Positions 59,134 through 64,000 of a stretch of 64,000 nucleotides of DNA are shown one piece after another (positions within the stretch are counted from its first letter, which is position 1; each line of letters opens with the position of its first letter). This DNA is from Bacteroidota bacterium (GTDB lineage Bacteria > Bacteroidota > Ignavibacteria > UBA10030 > UBA8401), in contig DATJPT010000018.1 of NCBI GenBank assembly GCA_035506275.1, positions 1-64,000 on the forward strand, given 5' to 3'. Made by a program: the position numbers and the translations under genes. Below the pieces are notes generated by a model. That model did no database searches and was not told the origin of the DNA. It saw only the letters and a list, made by a program, of their open reading frames with translations.

Positions 59134-61482
59134 ATGGCGTTTCATCGCATTCTGATCCTCCTGACTCTGGCATTTTTCCCGTTCGTTGTCTTCACTCAGA
59201 CCTCCTCCACGGTCTCCGGCGTCGTCCTTGATGCGTCGACGGGCAAGCCGCTCCCCGCGGCGACGATCCGTGTCGCCGGTCCGTCCAACATGGGAACGAT
59301 CACCAACGAACGGGGGCAGTTTCAGCTCTCGCATCTCTCCGGGGATTCTCTTCTCATCATCAGCTATCTCGGCTACCGTTCGGACACGGTCAGCGCTTTC
59401 CCCCCGGGCGGCATGGAAATTCGTGCTTCGCTCCAGCCGGAGGCGATCAAGATGTCGGAGGTTGTGGTCACCGACGAGGACCCGGCGATAGAAATTATCC
59501 GCCGGGCGATCGAGAGCAAGCCGCGGTGGATGGGGGCCTTAAGGACATTCCGGTGCGAAGCATACAGCCGCCTGACCGTCAACTTCGATACCGCCGTCGG
59601 CGCAATTACCGAATCGTACCTTACCCTCTTTTGGCGGTCAAACGATTCGCTGAGAGAAGTTGTTCATCAGAAACGCCAAACGAAAAATCTCGGCGTGGGA
59701 GAGATCGTCAACCGGGTCGGACAGGTGACCAATTTCAACGACGATACGATCGTGACGGGGGGATTCAAATTCATCGGCCCGACCTCTCCCAACGCATTTT
59801 CCTTCTATGATTACAAGCTGATCCGAACGAGGACGATGGATGGAATGGATGTCTACGACATCAGTGTTATTCCAAAATCCCGCCTGAGGCCGCTCTTCCG
59901 CGGGAATATCTCGATCGCCGAAAGGAGCTACGCGGTCATCGATGTCGACTTTGAGCCGAATGAAGCGTACGCGATTCCCTTTTTGAAAGATGTCTCGTTC
60001 CACTACCTGCAGCAATTCCGTTTGTACGAAGACCGCTTCTGGATGCCGGTCGATTATAGAGTCAAGGGAAAAGCGAGCCTGAACCTGATGGGGCTATCCC
60101 TCCTCAAATTTTCCTTTGCCCGTTATGTGGTGATGTCCGACTACGCCATCAACCCTGAGTTCCCCGACAGCGTCGCCAAATTGCCGCGATTTACGGTCGC
60201 GCCGGAGGCGGCGCGGTTCGATTCGGCATACTGGCGCGAACATCCGCTTTTGCCCCTCAATGCGGACGAAGAACACGCCTACAAAACATTGGACAGCACT
60301 GCCACGCTCGAAAAACAGATCGGCAACAGGACAAAGGCGCTGAATTTTTTGGGAGGAGGCCTCAGCGTGCTCTCGTATGCCGACCTCCGCTTTAACCGTG
60401 TGGAAGGATTGTTCGCCGGCGGAAAATTCGATATCGACTCGGTGACCAACGCTATCGCACTTCGCGGCGGTCTGGGATACGGCTTCGACGACAAGCGGTG
60501 GAAATATTCCGCCGGCGGAACATACTACCCCGACTCCGGGCGTTCTTTCGGCATCGGAGGGGACGTTTACCGGAAACTTGACAACCGTCCCGACGAGGGC
60601 TACTACGATAATTTTCAAATACTTCTCGGTTCGCTTTTTTCAAAGGACGACTACCGTGATTATTTCCTTTCAAGAGGCTGGGACGGTTTTGTGGAAGGAA
60701 ATTTTCTCCGGCGCGGCGAAACGCCGGACCTTCAGGTACAGCTCGGTTTCACGGATGAGAAACAAACCTCACTGAGAAATATTACGGAGTATAGCCTGTT
60801 GGATCGGGATCGGACATTCCGAACCAACCCGCCGATCGCTGACGGAACGCTTCATGCGCTGACGTTGACCGCCAACTACGGGAGTGAAACCGAGTATTTT
60901 TTCAGCAATCCGTATCTTACAGCCCACACGTCGGTGGAGTATTCGTCGAAGAGTCTGATGAACAGCGATTTCGGGTTCACGAGAATTGCGGGAGGCTTGA
61001 GGGCGAAATTTCCAACGTACGATATGAGCCTGTTCTTCAATCCGACATTGTCGATCAGTTTTAACGGCGGAATTCTTAGCGGCGACCGTCTGCCGCAGCG
61101 GTTGTTCAACCTTGAATCGAGTTACATCGGATCGGCGTGGTTCGGCGGACTGCGCGCCGCGGGGGTGAAAGAATTTTCCGGGGACCGGTTCGTTCTCCTT
61201 TCTGTCGAGCATAACTTCAGACGTTTGCCCTTCCTTGCAAGCGGAATTCCATTCCTCTATGAAAGTAATCTGGAGGTGATCGTATTCGGGTCCGTTGCGC
61301 AATCGTGGCTCACGCCGTCGGCGTTGGCGGGGCCGCCGACGTTCAACACGACGAATGGCTGGTATTATGAGGGAGGAGTAAGCTTGAGCAGGATCCTGGA
61401 CCTCTTTCGCGTTGACCTGACATGGCGGGGGAAAGCGCCGCGATCACTTGCGTTGACGCTCGGAATCGGCGACATATTATGA
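59134..61482 (+). CDS. DUF5686 outer-membrane protein with carboxypeptidase-regulatory domain
   Basis: A 782-residue secreted protein. Signal peptide (ILLTLAFFPFVVFTQ), then a carboxypeptidase-regulatory-like domain (24-115: SGVVLDASTGKPLPAATIRVAG). The rest matches DUF5686, the Bacteroidota-specific surface-barrel family: RRAIESKPRWMGALRTF near the start and a beta-strand-rich part to the end. ATG 59134 is preferred; the frame is open to 59056 in AT-rich leader. Likely an outer-membrane barrel of unknown substrate. The next gene follows 82 bases later, and the gap holds a short stretch resembling a worn dispersed element. Confidence 0.85.
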   Translation: MAFHRILILLTLAFFPFVVFTQTSSTVSGVVLDASTGKPLPAATIRVAGPSNMGTITNERGQFQLSHLSGDSLLIISYLGYRSDTVSAFPPGGMEIRASLQPEAIKMSEVVVTDEDPAIEIIRRAIESKPRWMGALRTFRCEAYSRLTVNFDTAVGAITESYLTLFWRSNDSLREVVHQKRQTKNLGVGEIVNRVGQVTNFNDDTIVTGGFKFIGPTSPNAFSFYDYKLIRTRTMDGMDVYDISVIPKSRLRPLFRGNISIAERSYAVIDVDFEPNEAYAIPFLKDVSFHYLQQFRLYEDRFWMPVDYRVKGKASLNLMGLSLLKFSFARYVVMSDYAINPEFPDSVAKLPRFTVAPEAARFDSAYWREHPLLPLNADEEHAYKTLDSTATLEKQIGNRTKALNFLGGGLSVLSYADLRFNRVEGLFAGGKFDIDSVTNAIALRGGLGYGFDDKRWKYSAGGTYYPDSGRSFGIGGDVYRKLDNRPDEGYYDNFQILLGSLFSKDDYRDYFLSRGWDGFVEGNFLRRGETPDLQVQLGFTDEKQTSLRNITEYSLLDRDRTFRTNPPIADGTLHALTLTANYGSETEYFFSNPYLTAHTSVEYSSKSLMNSDFGFTRIAGGLRAKFPTYDMSLFFNPTLSISFNGGILSGDRLPQRLFNLESSYIGSAWFGGLRAAGVKEFSGDRFVLLSVEHNFRRLPFLASGIPFLYESNLEVIVFGSVAQSWLTPSALAGPPTFNTTNGWYYEGGVSLSRILDLFRVDLTWRGKAPRSLALTLGIGDIL

Positions 61483-61563
61483 GGGACACAAAGCCGCGAA
61501 GGCACAAAATGGGTTCTAAGTCTCCCTAAGTCTTCATGGTTCAAACTAGTAAAGGAGGATCGG

Positions 61564-62271
61564 ATGTTTATCGGACATATAGCTGTCGCATTAGGAGCCA
61601 AAAAAGCGGCGCCAAAGGTCTCGCTCGGCACGCTCATCATGGCGGCGCAATTCGTCGACCTGCTCTGGCCGGTATTTTTGCTGCTGGGTCTGGAGCATGT
61701 CCGCATCGCTCCGGGGGACACTGCATATACGCCGCTCGATTTCTACGACTATCCGATCTCCCATAGCCTCCTGACGGGCATCGGATGGTCTCTTGCCTTT
61801 GGTTTAACATATTACGCCCTGCGCCGCTCGGCGAGAAATGCTTGGATCGTCGGAATATGCGTTTTGAGTCATTGGGCGCTCGATTTCGTCTCTCATCGTC
61901 CCGACCTGCAGATCATGCCGGGGATGAAATTGTATGTCGGCCTGGGTCTGTGGAATTCCGTTCCTGCGACGATTCTTGTCGAGGCGGGACTTTTTGCTGT
62001 AGGAATCATTTTGTACCTCCGCACAACATCACCACTCGACCGGATCGGGGTCTATGCGTTCTGGTCGTTTATCGCTTTTCTCGTCATTATCGCGGCAGGA
62101 AATATTGCGGGGGGTCCGCCGCCGAACGTTACTGTTCTTGCAATTGTTGCGATGGCGGTGTGGCTGCTGGTCCTTTGGGCGTATTGGATCGACAGGCACC
62201 GGGCGCCGGTTTCCGGCGCCAAGAGATCAATGGCACCGCATGTCCCGCCTTCGAAGTCAAGAATGCAGTGA
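61564..62271 (+). CDS. YdjM-like inner-membrane metal-dependent hydrolase
   Basis: A 235-residue protein with six or so hydrophobic segments. HIAVALGAK (5-13), the DYPISHSLL box (about 62-70) and SHWALDFVSHRPDL (about 100-114) hold the His/Asp residues of the YdjM/LexA-regulated membrane hydrolase family (PF04307). The family is thought to bind metal through these His. AAAGGAGG precedes the ATG, a very good ribosome site. It is followed by a promoter-like sequence and does not seem to be tied to its neighbours. Confidence 0.82.
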   Translation: MFIGHIAVALGAKKAAPKVSLGTLIMAAQFVDLLWPVFLLLGLEHVRIAPGDTAYTPLDFYDYPISHSLLTGIGWSLAFGLTYYALRRSARNAWIVGICVLSHWALDFVSHRPDLQIMPGMKLYVGLGLWNSVPATILVEAGLFAVGIILYLRTTSPLDRIGVYAFWSFIAFLVIIAAGNIAGGPPPNVTVLAIVAMAVWLLVLWAYWIDRHRAPVSGAKRSMAPHVPPSKSRMQ

Positions 62272-62312
62272 AAAAAATCTGACTATTTCGTGACGGCGGT
62301 CGCATTGTTTCC

Positions 62313-62341
62313 TTGACAATCGACTAGATTTGACGGATATT
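62313..62341 (+). promoter_or_regulatory. Possible promoter for the T9SS cargo gene
   Basis: TTGACA (62313-62318) with GATATT (62336-62341) 17 bases on: first box perfect, second 4 of 6. A transcript would start near 62348 and run through the structured leader to the ATG at 62544. Confidence 0.45.
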
Positions 62342-62352
62342 TCTCCATCCAA

Positions 62353-62410
62353 CCCCAGCTCCCAAGCGGGGACTCCTGAGTGCGGGGAATAAATAGCGAA
62401 GAGAAATTAG
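62353..62410 (+). other. Structured leader upstream of the T9SS cargo gene
   Basis: A hairpin CCCC (62353-62356)/GGGG (62368-62371) is followed by a second G-rich arm (GCGGGG at 62382-62387) and then by the terminator. The alternative pairing of the C-run with either G-run allows two folds. No known riboswitch was recognised. Confidence 0.4.
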
Positions 62411-62446
62411 AAGCCTCTGCTGGCGAATGCCGGGAGAGGCTTTTTT
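62411..62446 (+). terminator. Terminator inside the leader
   Basis: AAGCCTCT (62411-62418) pairs with AGAGGCTT (62435-62442), with an inner TGGC/GCCG helix, and a T-run to 62446. It lies between promoter and ATG 62544, about 100 bases before the gene. Confidence 0.8.
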
Positions 62447-62543
62447 ATTTGGAGATATTCGACGGGGAGGATGTTTGTCATGGAGCTATTTCACTAAATT
62501 CACAAAAGATGGCCTTCATCACTTATCCAGACAGGAACAAACC

Positions 62544-63380
62544 ATGAAAACTTTCTATCGCGTAATAGCAGTTGCGCTATGCCTCAGTGCGATCTCATCA
62601 GCCCAAACTAATTTTATCAAGAACGGAGGTTTCGAATCGTGGACGAATAATGTGCCGAATAACTGGGTTACCGATGCCTCCGCCTCCACCAAGACCACGA
62701 CCGCTCACAGCGGCTCATACGCATTAAAGCTCAACACGTATTTGTATTTTGGCATCGCTGCTTATCCAGGCGCAATAACACAGTATATTCCAGTTACCGG
62801 CGCTACGTTCACACTGAGAGGCTGGTACCAATTGCATTCGGATAGCGGAGACGCAATGTCTGTCACCATGCTCGCATCAAAGGCGGGGGTGGATGTCGGT
62901 GCGGGGGACAAACGCTTTACAACTTCTACCACTGCATACACGGCGTTTACCGTAGGCATGGTCATGGATCCGAACACCACCGCGGATACATGTACGTTGT
63001 TGATATCGATGGAAGATAACGGAAGCGGCACTGCGCATGTGGGCTCGTATGCTATGTTCGATGACCTGGTCCTGGATAATACCACCGGAGTGGCCAGCGA
63101 CGACTTTGCCCGTCCATCGAGCTACCAGCTTGCCCAGAATTATCCGAATCCGTTCAATCCATCGACCGAGATCGAGTTTACGATTGCGCAACAGCAGCAT
63201 GTCAGTTTGCGTGTCTATAACGTGATGGGGCAGGAAGTTGAAACGCTCGTCGACGGACAACTCCCGCAAGGGCGTTACAAAAAAGTCTTCGACGCATCAC
63301 GTCTCTCATCCGGCACATACTTCTATAAACTTGAGGCCGGCTCGTTCGCCCAGGTGAAGAGGATGATGCTGGTGAAGTAA
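62544..63380 (+). CDS. Secreted CBM-like protein with T9SS sorting domain
   Basis: A 278-residue exported protein: signal peptide (VIAVALCLSAISSAQ), a beta-sandwich beginning FIKNGGFESWTNNVPNNW, which is the usual opening of CBM4/9-like jelly-roll domains (about 21-185), then the Por/T9SS tail with QLAQNYPNPFNPSTEIEF and KRMMLVK at the end. A sugar-binding or adhesion role is likely. ATG 62544 is preceded by AGGAAC. A terminator-like structure sits in its leader (62411-62446), and another long hairpin follows the stop. Confidence 0.85.
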   Translation: MKTFYRVIAVALCLSAISSAQTNFIKNGGFESWTNNVPNNWVTDASASTKTTTAHSGSYALKLNTYLYFGIAAYPGAITQYIPVTGATFTLRGWYQLHSDSGDAMSVTMLASKAGVDVGAGDKRFTTSTTAYTAFTVGMVMDPNTTADTCTLLISMEDNGSGTAHVGSYAMFDDLVLDNTTGVASDDFARPSSYQLAQNYPNPFNPSTEIEFTIAQQQHVSLRVYNVMGQEVETLVDGQLPQGRYKKVFDASRLSSGTYFYKLEAGSFAQVKRMMLVK

Positions 63381-63388
63381 CAAAAAAA

Positions 63389-63423
63389 CAGAACGCCGGC
63401 TTCGTGTTGAGGCCGGCGTTCTG
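63389..63423. repeat. Hairpin after the T9SS cargo gene
   Basis: CAGAACGCCGGC (63389-63400) and GCCGGCGTTCTG (63412-63423) form a 12-bp perfect stem with an 11-base loop, 9 bases after the stop. No T-run follows on plus, but an A-run precedes it, so it would be a terminator on minus. Confidence 0.75.
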
Positions 63424-63556
63424 TCGAAAAAACGGCACTGGGGACTCCGATTACTGTTCCCGTTCAAGCCTTCTCCTGCGCAGCAGGTTTGTATTGATGA
63501 GGTATCGAAGGGTACCGTAACGCATCAACAGACAATACCAAAGGGAAAAAAAGGAC

Positions 63557-64000
63557 ATGAAGTCGATAACGTATATCGCGGCATTATTAGCCTTTGTTTT
63601 TGTCGCCTGGCCGACGAACGCTCAGTGGTACCAGAAGGGTTTATCGGGCGAAAGAGTTACTGCCCTAGCGATAAAATCCAACGGCCATATTTTTGCTGGG
63701 ACCTACTCAGACGGTTTGTTCAGATCGACCGACAACGGGGATAGCTGGACGCTGGTCTTGGGTTCCTCTCTTTATGGTGTGTATGAAGTTTTTTCGATCG
63801 CCTTTGACACTGGCGGAACTATCTATGCCGGGACCTATGGAGCCGGACTCTTTCGCTCGACAAATGACGGGGGAAGCTGGGCTTCGTTGAGCAGCGATTA
63901 TGGGTCGAACAATCTTCCGGTCGACGACATTTATGCGGTCGGCATAACGAGCCCGGGGAAAATTCTTGCGATTGACGGATCCGGAAGTGTCGGCAACGTC
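63557..64000 (+). CDS. Secreted BNR/sialidase-like propeller protein, N-terminal part
   Basis: Runs off the right edge; 148 codons are visible. Start ATG 63557 with AAAAAAAGGA before it. A signal peptide (YIAALLAFVFVAWPTNAQ) precedes repeats of the Asp-box type: GLFRSTDNGDSW and GLFRSTNDGGSW, each after GTY-x2-GLF. These blades are typical of BNR/Asp-box propellers in secreted Bacteroidota proteins. Many such proteins end in a T9SS tail; it would lie beyond the window. No enzyme site is seen. Confidence 0.8.
   Translation, partial: MKSITYIAALLAFVFVAWPTNAQWYQKGLSGERVTALAIKSNGHIFAGTYSDGLFRSTDNGDSWTLVLGSSLYGVYEVFSIAFDTGGTIYAGTYGAGLFRSTNDGGSWASLSSDYGSNNLPVDDIYAVGITSPGKILAIDGSGSVGNV

Noticed and set aside
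1..64000. tRNA, rRNA or CRISPR array
   Set aside because: No cloverleaf with T-loop GGTTCGAATC pattern and no regularly spaced repeats of CRISPR size were found; the only tandem repeat is a 7-mer.

Overview
The window looks like chromosomal DNA from a Bacteroidota/Chlorobi-group bacterium, most like Ignavibacteria and relatives. Several secreted proteins end in the Por-type (T9SS) sorting tail introduced by QNYPNPFNP. There is a DUF5686 surface protein with a carboxypeptidase-regulatory domain, a TonB receptor of the same architecture, and tricorn-type and M1 peptidases of kinds common in that group. Base composition is mid-50s % GC by eye. I saw no rRNA, tRNA, CRISPR array, insertion sequence or prophage. 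The exact lineage is an inference.

Layout. 1-1.8 kb: end of a TM2 protein, DUF2752, a DUF4870-like protein and an M48 protease. 1.9-4.9 kb: a two-gene ABC transporter with a doubled permease and no binding protein. 5-6.7 kb: EttA. 6.8-10.4 kb: a small membrane protein, methylglyoxal synthase, a methyltransferase and a short Rho. 10.6-12.6 kb: a secreted M1 peptidase. 12.6-18.3 kb: argF, carbamate kinase, pyrB, rocD and a cyclic-2,3-diphosphoglycerate-synthetase-like gene, closed by a terminator. 18.4-20.6 kb: a glycine-rich lipoprotein and a glycosyltransferase. 20.8-26.3 kb: a complete TolC/adaptor/RND efflux operon with promoter and terminator. 26.5-29.2 kb: a pilin-like protein and two glycosyltransferases. 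29.2-33.1 kb (minus): nucleotidyltransferase, B12-type radical SAM enzyme, methyltransferase and a membrane-anchored deaminase. 33.3-38.5 kb: tricorn-like peptidase, a lone receiver and an NtrC-type regulator. 38.5-46.6 kb (minus): subtilase coupled to a small sorting-tail protein, a GH31 glycosidase and a secreted metalloprotease. 46.7-51.7 kb (minus): metal-transport locus (P-type ATPase, TonB receptor, small Cys/His protein). 51.7-59 kb (minus): pgpH-xerD, then lysC-asd-lysA. 59.1-64 kb: DUF5686 protein, a YdjM-like membrane protein, a T9SS cargo protein with a structured leader, and the start of a BNR-repeat protein cut by the window edge.

How the genes work together. The 12.6-18.3 kb cluster can make, use and break down carbamoyl phosphate and ornithine in one transcription unit. 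The lysC-asd-lysA group covers the aspartate-to-lysine route except the dap steps. The efflux and metal loci are self-contained envelope systems. The secreted peptidases and glycosidase fit a heterotroph feeding on protein and polysaccharide. A family of hairpins with arms CTCGTTCCC/GGGAACGAG is scattered between genes.
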